A stretch of 64,000 bases of DNA. Source: Campylobacter concisus. Lineage in GTDB: Bacteria > Campylobacterota > Campylobacteria > Campylobacterales > Campylobacteraceae. The notes under the pieces were generated by a model that saw only the letters and a program-made list of their open reading frames with translations, did no database searches and was not told where the DNA came from. Positions 53,595 through 62,903 of this stretch are shown here, piece by piece. A program made the position numbers and the translations under genes. The number at the start of each line of letters is the position of its first letter. The stretch's first letter is position 1. Location of the stretch: NCBI RefSeq assembly GCF_015230015.1, contig NZ_JAAKZC010000001.1, positions 1-64,000 of the forward strand, written 5' to 3'.

Positions 53595-54368
53595 ATGGAA
53601 AAAACAAGACTAAATAAATTTATCTCACATAATACAAACTACTCACGCCGTGAGGCTGATGAGCTGATAAAAGCTGGCAAGGTTAGCATAGCAGGGCGTG
53701 TGGTGAGCGACCTTGCTACAAGCGTAGATGAAGATGATAAAGTGCGTATAAATGGCCGTTTGATAAAGCTAAAAAAAGAATTTACCGTTATCGTTTATCA
53801 CAAACAAAAGGGCGAGCTAGTTAGCAAGAACGATGACCGCGGACGAAAGACGATATATGACACGTTAGATAAGAAATTTGCAAAATTTGTTAGCGTAGGG
53901 CGATTAGACTACGCTAGCGAGGGGTTACTTTTACTAACTGACGCTCCAGCTATCGCCACAGCACTAATGAATAGCGATATAGAAAGAGAGTACTACCTAA
54001 AGGTAAAGGGCGAAATTTCAAAAGAGGTGATAGAGGCGATGACAAATGGCTTTTTCGCCAAGGACGCCACAAAAGGCGCGCACGCAAAAACTACTATAAA
54101 ATCAATGGAATTTAAGCCATTTCTAGCCTATAAAGTCTTTGGCTCAAGCGGCGGCTATACAAAACTAAAAGTCATCATCAACGAGGGACAAAATAGGGAG
54201 CTACGCCGCTTCTTTGGCTACTTTGACCTTGAAGTGATGGACCTAAAACGTGTTAGCTTTGGGCGCATTAGCCTTGACATGCTAAAGCCTGGCAAATGGC
54301 GCTACTTCGAAAATAGCGAATACGAAGACCTAAGAGACTTTTTAAAAGTTAATAACATTAGATACTAA
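53595..54368 (+). CDS. rluB: RsuA/RluB-family pseudouridine synthase
   Basis: Modifies rRNA uridines. An S4 domain (RLNKFISHNTNYSRREADEL) precedes the catalytic domain with VGRLDYASEGLLLLT (nucleophilic Asp) and LKVIINEGQNRELRRFFG. The 257-residue length suits RluB; RsuA or RluE cannot be excluded fully. It follows kdsD by 1 base and is the last gene before a hairpin. Confidence 0.88.
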   Translation: MEKTRLNKFISHNTNYSRREADELIKAGKVSIAGRVVSDLATSVDEDDKVRINGRLIKLKKEFTVIVYHKQKGELVSKNDDRGRKTIYDTLDKKFAKFVSVGRLDYASEGLLLLTDAPAIATALMNSDIEREYYLKVKGEISKEVIEAMTNGFFAKDATKGAHAKTTIKSMEFKPFLAYKVFGSSGGYTKLKVIINEGQNRELRRFFGYFDLEVMDLKRVSFGRISLDMLKPGKWRYFENSEYEDLRDFLKVNNIRY

Positions 54369-54371
54369 CAT

Positions 54372-54407
54372 TTTGGCTTGTTTTTTCTAACAAATAGACA
54401 AGCCAAA
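54372..54407 (+). terminator. Hairpin after rluB
   Basis: TTTGGCTTGT-N16-ACAAGCCAAA between rluB and the Sel1-repeat gene. The loop is long, but the stem is perfect; it probably ends the ksgA operon. Confidence 0.55.
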
Positions 54408-54442
54408 CCACAATAACTACAAATTTACAAAAATGGAGAAAA

Positions 54443-55027
54443 ATGAAAAAGATTATTCTTTTATCCATGATCCTACTAACTACCAGCCTTTCTAAAGATC
54501 TTTTTGAGCTTGGGCTTGAAGCTTACGATAAGGGCGAGTTTGATAAAGCCGCCAAACAATGGCAAAAAGCTTGCGACGATAATGTTGCTCGAGCTTGTCA
54601 TAACTTAGGATTTTTATACGAGGATGCTCAAGGTGTAAAACAAGACTATCGCAAAGCAGCCGAGCTATATAAACGATCATGTGATGGTGGATTTGTTGGT
54701 AGCTGCCTAAATTTGGGTGTTTTATATATAAAAGATCAAGGGGTAGAGCAAGACTATAACAAGGCTATCGAGCTATACAAAAAGGCTTGTGACGGCAACA
54801 TCGCCGAAGCTTGCCATAACTTAGGTGCCTTATATGCGCTAGGCAAAGGCACAAAGAAGGACTATGACTCGGCAAAAAGATACGTTTTTAAAGCTTGCGC
54901 TCTAGGTTTCCAAGATGGGTGCGACTATCTTAATAAAATGATTGCCACAGATGATAATGATGAAAAGATTGAGATCATACTTAAAACTATGATTAAAACG
55001 ATCAATCATCTAAAACAAATCAACTAA
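54443..55027 (+). CDS. Exported Sel1-repeat protein
   Basis: A 194-residue precursor with a signal peptide (about 1-17). About four Sel1-like helical repeats of about 36 residues follow, each with the paired-Cys pattern AxxxCxxxxxxxCxNLGxLY (for example KACDDNVARACHNLGFLYED). Such Cys-rich proteins resemble the Hcp family of Helicobacter. They are periplasmic or secreted scaffold proteins; the partner is unknown. Converges on the NosL-like gene of the next operon. Confidence 0.85.
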   Translation: MKKIILLSMILLTTSLSKDLFELGLEAYDKGEFDKAAKQWQKACDDNVARACHNLGFLYEDAQGVKQDYRKAAELYKRSCDGGFVGSCLNLGVLYIKDQGVEQDYNKAIELYKKACDGNIAEACHNLGALYALGKGTKKDYDSAKRYVFKACALGFQDGCDYLNKMIATDDNDEKIEIILKTMIKTINHLKQIN

Positions 55028-55037
55028 CTTCGTAAAT

Positions 55038-55607
55038 TTATATCTTATTTTCTGAAAGTAGGATGTTTATATATGGATTTATGAGAGTTTCGCCGCGTGC
55101 TGCGTAGAGCAAGACCTCTTTAAAGTAGTTGTCGTTTATACCGTAAGTATGAAACTCATACGCCCCTATGCCGTATCCCATCGGCGTGATATCGACCCTC
55201 GAGTACCAGGCATTTTGCGCTGGGATGTAGCGGTTTGTATCTCTTGAATAAACATATAGCTTGATCTTATCTTTGCTCTTTTGCGCCATATACCAGATGA
55301 AAGAATTTGTGATGTCGTTAAAGAAGTAGATGTCGCCATTTGGCATGATCGCCTGGGCTGTGTCGTTGTTATCAGCGATGAGCGTCCTGCTCTCGTAACA
55401 TATATATTTATTTGGCGTGAGTACCTCGATCGGCTCTGATTTGTCGCTATGTGAAACTAAAATTTTATCGTCGCTTATGTCGGCATTATAGGCGAGCACG
55501 GCTAAAACTAGAGCTAACAAACAAAGAGAAAAAATTTGCTTTATCAAAATAAAAATCCTCTTAACAAATAGTATTTGAGCACGTAAAGCGAGCAGATCAG
55601 CACGCAA
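55038..55607 (-). CDS. Second NosL-like protein (membrane-anchored, atypical)
   Basis: A 189-residue protein with one N-terminal membrane segment (about 16-43). The rest follows the NosL pattern: a strand pair around AIMPNGDIYFFNDITNSFIW, then NAWYSRVDITPMGYGIGAYE, where the family has TPMGxGxxAF. The usual CxxCGM copper site is replaced by a single Cys in YICYESR. It is the last gene of the operon and overlaps the preceding gene by 64 bases. A copper or sulfur-handling role parallel to the normal NosL is inferred. Confidence 0.62.
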   Translation of the reverse strand: MRADLLALRAQILFVKRIFILIKQIFSLCLLALVLAVLAYNADISDDKILVSHSDKSEPIEVLTPNKYICYESRTLIADNNDTAQAIMPNGDIYFFNDITNSFIWYMAQKSKDKIKLYVYSRDTNRYIPAQNAWYSRVDITPMGYGIGAYEFHTYGINDNYFKEVLLYAARGETLINPYINILLSENKI

Positions 55608-56497
55608 ACACTTAGCCAGATCGATGAAAATTTAAGCTTGTGCGAGTAGTTTGTCTTTGTGATGATCTCCACAAGATATGGCATAAGGCCGTAAAAAACG
55701 CCCAAAAACAAACTGCCCCAGATGAGGTAGCCAACGTAATAATAGTCGCTTCTTAGCATGCAGTATGGGCACTTGTGATTTGGCTGCTCATAAATGTAAA
55801 GACCAAAAAAGTATGTGATAGCGTAGTAGCTAAGCACTAAAAATAGCAAATTTGCCACAAAGCTTGCCATGCTTTGCTTTAAGAAATTTAGCGCCAAAAT
55901 GACAAAAAATAGCACGAAAAATACGCTCACTAAGCCAAAATTTGTATAGCCAAATGGCAGCTTTGGAGCTTGAAAAGTGACAGAGCAGCAAAAGACTGGC
56001 ACCTTTAGCGGGATGTTATAAAAAAACGAAATTTCTATGCCAAGCTCGAGCAGTATCATCGCAAAAAGGCAGATGAAAATGGCATATTTTTTCTTTAGAT
56101 ATGGGAAATTTAGAGCCTGCAAGTCAAGTTTGTTTATAACCAGCCAGATGCCAAGCCCAAAGATGAGCAAAATTTTAGTGAGCATCAAGATGCCACCAAA
56201 TTTATTTGAGCCGATCACGCCAGCCGAGCACATAGCCCCTGGCACGATGTCAGAGAGCTCGTTTAGACAAAGTGCGAAAAATATAAACAAAACGATCTTT
56301 GTGCAGACGCTAAAGAGCAAGATCGTATTTACAAGGTAGTTTTGCTTTTCAAGTGAGTATTGAAGCGATGTTAGTGCATTATAGTCCCACGACTTCATGA
56401 TCCTGACGACGTAAAATAGCGAAATACTCATCAAAACTAACAGCACAAACTCCGCTAACAAAAAGGCGATAACGGCGTTTGATAAAAATACACTCAT
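55544..56497 (-). CDS. Polytopic membrane protein with CPYC motif
   Basis: A 317-residue protein with about eight membrane helices. Cysteines face likely periplasmic loops: MCSAG, FCCS and HKCPYCMLRSDYYYVGY. The last resembles the CxxC of DsbB/VKOR-type quinone-linked thiol oxidases, but the rest of the protein does not match them well enough to call. It is located between the ABC exporter and the NosL-like gene, so a role in maturing the operon's enzyme is likely. Its end overlaps the downstream gene by 64 bases. Confidence 0.62.
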   Translation of the reverse strand: MSVFLSNAVIAFLLAEFVLLVLMSISLFYVVRIMKSWDYNALTSLQYSLEKQNYLVNTILLFSVCTKIVLFIFFALCLNELSDIVPGAMCSAGVIGSNKFGGILMLTKILLIFGLGIWLVINKLDLQALNFPYLKKKYAIFICLFAMILLELGIEISFFYNIPLKVPVFCCSVTFQAPKLPFGYTNFGLVSVFFVLFFVILALNFLKQSMASFVANLLFLVLSYYAITYFFGLYIYEQPNHKCPYCMLRSDYYYVGYLIWGSLFLGVFYGLMPYLVEIITKTNYSHKLKFSSIWLSVCVLICSLYVLKYYLLRGFLF

Positions 56498-57162
56498 GCT
56501 ATCTCTCCGTTTTGTAGGCTTACAACCCTATCAGTTGCACCCAGCTCGTCAAAAATGCTATCGTGAGTGGCGACTATGACACTTTTTTTAAGCGCCTTAA
56601 ATGACTCTAACAAACCCAAAAACGCACGTGCGTTATCCCTATCTAAATTTGCCGTTGGCTCATCAGCCAAAATGATATCCGCATCCATTGACAAAGCCCT
56701 AGCCACCGCACATCTTTGGCGCTCGCCACCGCTTAAATTTGATACATTTTCATCTCTTTTGTGAGCTATATTTGCGAGACTTAGAGCCTTTTTTATCATC
56801 TCTTCACGCACATTTGCCTTAAAATTTGTTAGAGCAAACGGAGCTAACAAATTTTCATAGACGCTTAAGCCCTCTATGAGGTTAAAATTTTGAAAAACTA
56901 GCCCAAGCCTTTTATGTCTAAGCTCAGAGCAAAATGCGTCAGGCAGCTTTGCGATGTTAGTGCCGTCTATCAAAATCTCTCCGCTAGTTGGCTTTTGAAG
57001 TAGGGCTATGAGCGAGAGCAGGGTGCTTTTACCACTTCCACTAACGCCTTTTAGTATGACTAACTCGCCGTTATTAACATCTAAATTTATATTTTTTAGA
57101 GCGCAAAACTCGTTTTGTTTGCCTTGGTTATAGACTAGGCTAACGCCTCTTATATTTATCAT
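56494..57162 (-). CDS. ABC transporter ATP-binding protein (MacB/LolD type)
   Basis: A 222-residue ATPase. Walker A GVSGSGKST is near 39-47, the Q loop FQNFNLIEGLSVYENL, signature LSGGERQR near 142-149, Walker B IILADEPTANLD and the H loop ATHD. The closest types are LolD and MacB-like mechanotransmission ATPases that pair with FtsX-like permeases, such as the next gene. Overlaps of 4 bases on both sides show coupling within the operon. Confidence 0.9.
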   Translation of the reverse strand: MINIRGVSLVYNQGKQNEFCALKNINLDVNNGELVILKGVSGSGKSTLLSLIALLQKPTSGEILIDGTNIAKLPDAFCSELRHKRLGLVFQNFNLIEGLSVYENLLAPFALTNFKANVREEMIKKALSLANIAHKRDENVSNLSGGERQRCAVARALSMDADIILADEPTANLDRDNARAFLGLLESFKALKKSVIVATHDSIFDELGATDRVVSLQNGEIA

Positions 57163-58274
57163 TTTAGCCCCTCATTTATGTCGCCACACGCCACACGCCA
57201 CGATGGGATAAGCACAAATGCCAAAAATGGTATGACGCCAAAGACAAAGATCAAAAAGAGCTTATCAAACTCCAAAATAGGCGTGAAATTTGTAAAATTT
57301 AAAAGCTCATCGCCTAAAAATATCCCCTTTAAAAAAGGAGCATTTAAAACAAACACAAAGAGATAAGCTAACATAACGCCAAGTAAAAAGGCGCTAACGC
57401 TAACGATGAAATTTTGTATAAATTTTAAAAAGATGATGTCTTTTATACTAAAGCCAATACTTCGTAAAATGGCTATCTCGCGCTTTTTGCTGCCGTAAGC
57501 AAGCGAAATTTGATTTTTAAGTAGCACGAAAAATATGAGCATAACACTAACATAAATGCTCATAAAAATTCCGCCCTTATAGTAGTAAAGGTGCCTTACT
57601 TTTGCCACCTCGTCTTCTATGCTAAGAGCAAATGAATTTGGATATAAATTCTCTATCTTTAAAGCCACTTGGCTGATCTCGTCGGTGTTTGGCACGTCTA
57701 CATAGAGCTTTGTATACTCTTCGTCTTTTAAATTTAAGATAGCTCGCAAGGTATTTGGGTGTAAAAATATCGCGTTATTTGAGACTAGACCGCTTTGTTT
57801 TGGCATGGTTTTTAGAATTTTTACTGGTATCATGCGCTGTTCTGTTAAGAAGTTAAAGCTCTCGTCGTAGTAAAGCTCATTCATAGCCGCCTTTACACCC
57901 TCGCCAACGATCATCTCGTCTTCTTTTAGGCTATCATCCTCATATAGATGAAACCAAACTCGCTTTTGCACGAAGTAGTACTCCCCATCAACCACGCCCC
58001 TAACGTCAGCCACACCATCGATCTTTGAGATGTCGTAGATATAGCCAGGGTGCATGAGGTCTCTTTTGCCAGCACGAAATGCGCTAACAACGATACTTGA
58101 GCGATCTTTTACCAAGCTTATAAGATCATGCTGGATCGAGCCAGAGATGAAAAGCACCGAGCTTAGCACAAAGATAATGAGTGCAAATAGACAAAAGCTA
58201 AAAAGGTGGTCCTTTTTGTCTTTAAAGAGCAGGATCACAGAGTAATTTATGAAATTTCTACTTATCATACGCAA
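57159..58274 (-). CDS. FtsX/MacB-like ABC permease
   Basis: A 371-residue inner-membrane protein with a single N-terminal helix (about 26-48), a large periplasmic domain (about 50-225) and three C-terminal helices, with KKREIAILRSIGFSIKDII in the typical coupling position. This is the MacB-like layout of permeases that act on periplasmic substrates rather than transport across the inner membrane. Similar genes accompany respiratory enzyme maturation in related bacteria. Its own ATPase is the next gene. Confidence 0.85.
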   Translation of the reverse strand: MRMISRNFINYSVILLFKDKKDHLFSFCLFALIIFVLSSVLFISGSIQHDLISLVKDRSSIVVSAFRAGKRDLMHPGYIYDISKIDGVADVRGVVDGEYYFVQKRVWFHLYEDDSLKEDEMIVGEGVKAAMNELYYDESFNFLTEQRMIPVKILKTMPKQSGLVSNNAIFLHPNTLRAILNLKDEEYTKLYVDVPNTDEISQVALKIENLYPNSFALSIEDEVAKVRHLYYYKGGIFMSIYVSVMLIFFVLLKNQISLAYGSKKREIAILRSIGFSIKDIIFLKFIQNFIVSVSAFLLGVMLAYLFVFVLNAPFLKGIFLGDELLNFTNFTPILEFDKLFLIFVFGVIPFLAFVLIPSWRVACGDINEGLK

Positions 58275-58443
58275 AGCCCTTTTGCTCTTTTAGACTAAAG
58301 CTAGAAGCTAAATTTGCCCTTGTTATCTTTGAAATTTCTCTTAGCTCATCTTGCTTTGCTTTGTGGTCAAAGCTAAAGTAGTGCGCCGCTAAAAGCGTGT
58401 AAGAGAGTCCAAAAAATAACGCCAAAAATGCTAGAAATTTCAC
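58258..58443 (-). CDS. Small membrane-anchored protein, unknown function
   Basis: A 61-residue protein with one N-terminal hydrophobic segment (about 2-20) and a charged tail. It overlaps the permease start by 17 bases and is 1 base from the NosL gene, so it is an integral part of the operon. No family recognised. Confidence 0.6.
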   Translation of the reverse strand: MKFLAFLALFFGLSYTLLAAHYFSFDHKAKQDELREISKITRANLASSFSLKEQKGFAYDK

Positions 58444-58444
58444 T

Positions 58445-58903
58445 TTATTTACCGATATAAGTCTTTATCTCGTCAAATTTTATGACACCTTTGCCAGCGT
58501 GATCTTTCATAAAGCTCTGAGCCTTTGCTTCGTCTTTAAATGGGATAAATTCCTCGCCCATCGGTCCAAAAACATTTGAGCCATGGACATAAAACGCATC
58601 TTTTGCCTCGAGCTTTTCAAGCGTGTAATAATCACTCACATAAGCCTCTTTCGCCCTCTCATCAGCAAAGTAAAAGTGCGCCATATCTTTTACGCCGTCA
58701 AAGTAATAGTCCTTGCCATCAGCCTTGATAAGTGTCGCCCACTGCTTGTTTGTTATAGGCATGCCACACACCGCACATCTTGCATCTTTTGGTAGCTCGA
58801 TGCGCTCTTTTGCCACTTTATAGGCGTTTATGTTTGTCTCACTCGTCAAATTTCCAGCCCACAAGGCAAAAACCGCACTAAGCAACAAAGCTATAAATTT
58901 CAT
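58445..58903 (-). CDS. NosL-family copper-binding protein
   Basis: A 152-residue protein with a signal peptide (about 1-16). The NosL signature is clear: RCAVCGMPI with the CxxC and Met copper ligands, WATLIKADGKDYYFDGVKDM and later SNVFGPMGEEFIPF. NosL proteins bind Cu(I) and help load copper enzymes. No N2O reductase gene is present here; in sulfite-reducing mcc operons a NosL relative accompanies a haem-copper sulfite reductase, which fits the rest of this operon. Confidence 0.88.
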   Translation of the reverse strand: MKFIALLLSAVFALWAGNLTSETNINAYKVAKERIELPKDARCAVCGMPITNKQWATLIKADGKDYYFDGVKDMAHFYFADERAKEAYVSDYYTLEKLEAKDAFYVHGSNVFGPMGEEFIPFKDEAKAQSFMKDHAGKGVIKFDEIKTYIGK

Positions 58904-59439
58904 CTTATCTCCTTTAATCTCTCTTTTTCTAACTCGCCCTTTTCATAGAGCTTTTTTAACATCTCATTATCAAAGTCTATCTCGTAGTAGCCCTTTACAA
59001 ACTCACTAAATTTATCAAAATCATCAAAGGCATATCCAAGCAGCCAGCGTCCTCCGCTATTGCTACCGACTAAATTTTGATGCTCCGCTCCGTCATACCA
59101 GATAAAAAAGGTCGTCTGCTCTATCTCATCTGGCAAGAAGTAAGAGCGAAATTTAGCAGCCTCGCCACTATAAATTTGCTCTATCACGCTTTTATCTGCC
59201 ATGCTAAGCGCATTTAGCTCATTTTCATGGTCAAACCCTCTAACCAACACCGCCTCACGCGTAAATATCACATCTAGCAGATCACCCTGCCCGTTATCTA
59301 CTTTATATCTTAGGCTATTTTCGCCTTTTGTCTTAGAAATGAGCCTTAGATGTTCCTCTCCAGGCTCCGTCAAAGCACTATCTAGCAGATATAGCGCCTC
59401 AAGGCTTGCCTGCATATTGCCCCAGCTCATGAAAGGCAT
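58900..59439 (-). CDS. Cytoplasmic protein of unknown function in the respiratory operon
   Basis: A 179-residue soluble protein starting MPFMSWGNMQASLEAL; no signal peptide or membrane helix. It is Asp/Glu-rich with FFIWYDGAEHQNLVGSNSGG and GYAFDDFDKFSEFVKG. I use the ATG at 59439, which overlaps the Sel1 stop codon by 1 base (TGATG); an earlier in-frame ATG at 59472 would lie inside that gene. Not recognised. Confidence 0.65.
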   Translation of the reverse strand: MPFMSWGNMQASLEALYLLDSALTEPGEEHLRLISKTKGENSLRYKVDNGQGDLLDVIFTREAVLVRGFDHENELNALSMADKSVIEQIYSGEAAKFRSYFLPDEIEQTTFFIWYDGAEHQNLVGSNSGGRWLLGYAFDDFDKFSEFVKGYYEIDFDNEMLKKLYEKGELEKERLKEIR

Positions 59440-60263
59440 CAATGTTTTCCTAAAATTTCCAAATTCTCGCAAGCCTCTTTTAGGCCATTTTTGCAGCTTT
59501 TAGTGAAAATTTCACGTGCTTTTTCCACGTCTTCTTTCACGCCTTTGCCCTCAGCTAGCATGATAGCGTAGTTGTTGCAGCCTTTTTCATATCCATATAT
59601 GCACGCTTGCTCGTAAAGTTTTGTCGCTTTTGTTAAATTTTGATCAACCCCTTGGGCATAGACATATAAAAAGCCAAGGTTGTCACACCCTATGCCAGCT
59701 TCGTTTGCGCAAGCCATCTCGTAGTTTGCTTTAGCTTTTGCATAGTCTTTCTCGACACCTTCGCCCTGAGCGTATAGGTAGCCAAGGTTGCTACATCCCA
59801 TGCCATCCCCTGCCTTGCAAGCCTTTTCATAGAGCTCTTTTGCCTTTTTTAGATCTTTTCTCACGCCAGTGCCATTTGCATAAAGCAAGCCAAGCTCGGT
59901 GCAGCCCTCGTTGTCGCTACATGCTTTTTCATAAAATTTAACCGCTTTTGCTAGGTCTTTTTCTACGCCTTTGCCCTTTTCATAGACGTAGCCAAGGTTG
60001 CTACAAGCCATAGAGAAATTTTGATCGCAAGCCTTTTCATAAAGCATTGCCGCCTTTGCCTCGTCCTTTTTGACGTTGCCATCACCTCTGCTGTAAAGCA
60101 CAGCTAGGTTATAGCAGCCTGATGCCTTTTTCTCTTTGTCGCAAGCATCTTCATAAATTTGCGCTAGCTTATTGTGATCATCTTTTGCGCTTAAAGCCTC
60201 TTTGATGTAGCCAGCATTTAAAACGCACAAACTAGCAGCCAGTAAAACCAAACTCTTCATCAT
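59439..60263 (-). CDS. Exported Sel1-repeat protein of the respiratory operon
   Basis: A 274-residue precursor with a signal peptide (about 1-17) and about seven Sel1-like repeats of 36 residues with the ACxxxxxxxCxNLGxLY pattern (for example KACDQNFSMACSNLGYVYEK). Each repeat has a Cys pair that can cross-link its two helices. Such proteins are periplasmic scaffolds; being between CcsBA and NosL suggests help in assembling the enzyme. It is a relative of the protein at 54443-55027. Confidence 0.85.
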   Translation of the reverse strand: MMKSLVLLAASLCVLNAGYIKEALSAKDDHNKLAQIYEDACDKEKKASGCYNLAVLYSRGDGNVKKDEAKAAMLYEKACDQNFSMACSNLGYVYEKGKGVEKDLAKAVKFYEKACSDNEGCTELGLLYANGTGVRKDLKKAKELYEKACKAGDGMGCSNLGYLYAQGEGVEKDYAKAKANYEMACANEAGIGCDNLGFLYVYAQGVDQNLTKATKLYEQACIYGYEKGCNNYAIMLAEGKGVKEDVEKAREIFTKSCKNGLKEACENLEILGKH

Positions 60264-60268
60264 ATCTC

Positions 60269-62890
60269 CTAAACTACTTTTATATCTCTGCCGCGGTAGG
60301 CTAGGGCGATCAGCAAGGCAAGAGCTGCCAAGATCAAGTATATTAGCCCAGAAACGCCAAAGCTCTCGCCATTTGCGTATGAGTGAAGTCCGCTAAGGTA
60401 GAAATTTACTCCAAAATATGTAAAAAGCACCGAAGCAAATGATAGCACGCTAGCTGTTAAAAAGGTAAAAACGCCCCTTAGTTTTGGTATAAACCTTAGA
60501 TGAAGCACTATGGCATAGACGATGATCGTGATGTATGACCAGCTCTCTTTGCTGTCCCAGCCCCAGTATCTGCCCCAGCTCTCGTTCGCCCAGACGCCGC
60601 CTAAGAAATTTCCGATCGTTAGCAGACTAAGACCTATGATGAGGCTTAGCTCGTCGGTGGCTGCCAGGTATCTTATCTGCTCGATAAGCTTTTGCTCATT
60701 TTTGTCATTTTTTAGAGCCATCAAGATAAGTCCCACAAGCCCCAGCACAAAGCCAAAGCCCAAAAAGCCGTAGCTTGCTGTGATGACGCTTACGTGCACG
60801 CTAAGCCAAAATGACTTTAAAACAGGGACTAAATTTGTTATCTGAGGGTTTATAAAATTTAGATGAGCAACCAGCAAGCTAACGCTTGCAAAGAGCGAAG
60901 CAGCGCCTAGTGCGAAGCTTTGATGCTTGAAAAATAGCACTCCAGCTAGCACGCTTATAAGCGAGATATAGACTAAACTCTCATAAGCATCGCTCCAAGG
61001 TGCGTGACCTGAGATGTAAGCGCGTAGGGCTAAATTTAGAGCATGCACTATAAACGCAGTAAAAAACGCAAGGCTAATCGCTCTTTCAAATCTAAATTTC
61101 CTCCCAAAAAATAGCCTATAAAAGCCAAGAGCGAGCGAAGCAAGAGCTAGGATCATGTAAAAATAGATAAGAAATTTAAATATCTCCATTTGGTTGTAAA
61201 GCACTTCAAGACCAACCTTTGCCTCGCTTGGCGCAAGAGAGCCTAGAGTGCTTCTTTGATAGCCTGAAATTTGCTCCAAACTCCTATTGGCACTCTCGCA
61301 CTCGCCACTTTTTACGCAAAGGCTTAAATTCTCTATATAAGCGCCTAAAACACTTTTAAAATCGTTTGAAATTTCATCTTTGCTAAAGGCTTCATTTACG
61401 CCTAGCCACGTGATAGCATCATTATTTTTAGCTGGGATAAATTTTAAAATTTCTCCCTTTAGCGCAAGGTATAAGACATTTAGCCTCTCGTCAAATTTGA
61501 TCACATCATTGTCAAATTTATCTCTTTTTGAGGCGGATTTTTCATTTGCAGCCTCTACAAATTTAGCCAGCTTATACTCGCCATTTTCGTTAAAAACGTC
61601 CTTAAAACTAGCAAATTTCTCACTAACTCCAAGAAGCTCGCCCACACGATCGCTTGTGATCTTTACCATCCCTTTATCCATCCACTCTTGTGGCGAGATG
61701 GCAAAAGAGAGCATAAGCTCATCACTACTAAGCCCAAAAAGCGTAGTTTTGGTTGAAATTTTGCTTATCACAGCCCTTGTAGCCGAGCTAGCTGGGGCGA
61801 TCCTGCTATCAGTTTGAACTAAAATTTTGGCAAATTTATCTGCATGAGCTTTAAAATTTATGGCTTCATCGCTTGCGAAATTTGGCGTGGCATTTAGTAA
61901 AAGTAGAGCCAAAAATGCAAACTGAGTGCCTTTTATGAAGTTACAAAGTCTAAAAAATCGGCTCTTTTTGCTAAATAAATTTCCCACAAAGCCAAGGCAA
62001 AGCAGAAAATATCCGATGTAAGTTGGCACTTTACCAGGATCAAAGCTGATCTCAAAGGCGCTCCCAAGCTCGTCAGCGTCGTATGATGACTGAAAGATTT
62101 TATAGCCCATGATGCTTAGTGGGTGATTTAGTGAAATTTCATGCTCGGCACCTGCGATGTTTACTTTGCTCGTGTAAGATGATGGGCTATTTAGCCCTGC
62201 GTAGCGCTCTAGGATAAATTTATCAAGCCTTAGTGTAAATGGTAAATTTATGGCATCAGAGCTAAAGTAAAATTTCGCCTCTTGCCCATCAAAGCTTAAT
62301 ATGCTTGGCTCAAGATCATATCCAGCTCCGCCTCTTACCTTGGCAGTTTTGCTCTTTTGCCCAGCAAAGCCAGCCTCTATGCTAAGCGTAGCTGGGGCGT
62401 TTTTCTCATCTTTTTTATAGCCAGTTATCTTTATCTCAAATTCTTTGCCGTTTATATCTTTTTTAAAGCTAAAGTCATTTTTGCCAAGCAAGCTAAGTCT
62501 TAGTGGGAAGCTAAAGCTCTCATTTGGCATCTCAACTCTCAAATAAGGCTTTGTGCTTTGCATGGTGTTGCCACTCTCGCCCACTCTTAAGTGTAGTACG
62601 CCCTCTTCGCCAAAGTATCTTGTAAGCGCAGCACCGATAAAGATCAGAATAAAAGCAAGATGTATCAAAAATGCGCCAAATTTCTTATACATCTTGGTTT
62701 TTACGATGCTAATGGCTAAGCAAATGGCACAAGCTGCCATGACGCACTCGTACCAGAGCGCTTCATAAACAAGCACTCTAGCCGTCTGTGTGTCATAAAA
62801 ATTTTCCAAAAAGGTCGCCACCCCTGCACCAAAAGCAAGGATAAATAATAATATTAAAGACAAGCGATAAATGTTTAAAATTTTCATCAC
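60269..62890 (-). CDS. ccsA: Fused cytochrome c haem lyase CcsBA
   Basis: An 873-residue membrane protein that attaches haem to exported c-type cytochromes. The N-terminal ResB/CcsB half has several helices and a large periplasmic part; the C-terminal CcsA half carries the tryptophan-rich haem motif WGRYWGWDSKESWS and conserved His in the flanking helices (YVSGH-type loop and VLHLRF). Epsilonproteobacteria often keep several CcsBA paralogues, each for a special haem motif. Its presence between NrfD and NosL genes suggests it is dedicated to this operon's multihaem enzyme, probably like CcsA1 for MccA. Confidence 0.9.
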   Translation of the reverse strand: MMKILNIYRLSLILLFILAFGAGVATFLENFYDTQTARVLVYEALWYECVMAACAICLAISIVKTKMYKKFGAFLIHLAFILIFIGAALTRYFGEEGVLHLRVGESGNTMQSTKPYLRVEMPNESFSFPLRLSLLGKNDFSFKKDINGKEFEIKITGYKKDEKNAPATLSIEAGFAGQKSKTAKVRGGAGYDLEPSILSFDGQEAKFYFSSDAINLPFTLRLDKFILERYAGLNSPSSYTSKVNIAGAEHEISLNHPLSIMGYKIFQSSYDADELGSAFEISFDPGKVPTYIGYFLLCLGFVGNLFSKKSRFFRLCNFIKGTQFAFLALLLLNATPNFASDEAINFKAHADKFAKILVQTDSRIAPASSATRAVISKISTKTTLFGLSSDELMLSFAISPQEWMDKGMVKITSDRVGELLGVSEKFASFKDVFNENGEYKLAKFVEAANEKSASKRDKFDNDVIKFDERLNVLYLALKGEILKFIPAKNNDAITWLGVNEAFSKDEISNDFKSVLGAYIENLSLCVKSGECESANRSLEQISGYQRSTLGSLAPSEAKVGLEVLYNQMEIFKFLIYFYMILALASLALGFYRLFFGRKFRFERAISLAFFTAFIVHALNLALRAYISGHAPWSDAYESLVYISLISVLAGVLFFKHQSFALGAASLFASVSLLVAHLNFINPQITNLVPVLKSFWLSVHVSVITASYGFLGFGFVLGLVGLILMALKNDKNEQKLIEQIRYLAATDELSLIIGLSLLTIGNFLGGVWANESWGRYWGWDSKESWSYITIIVYAIVLHLRFIPKLRGVFTFLTASVLSFASVLFTYFGVNFYLSGLHSYANGESFGVSGLIYLILAALALLIALAYRGRDIKVV

Positions 62891-62903
62891 TTGCCCTTAA
62901 GCC

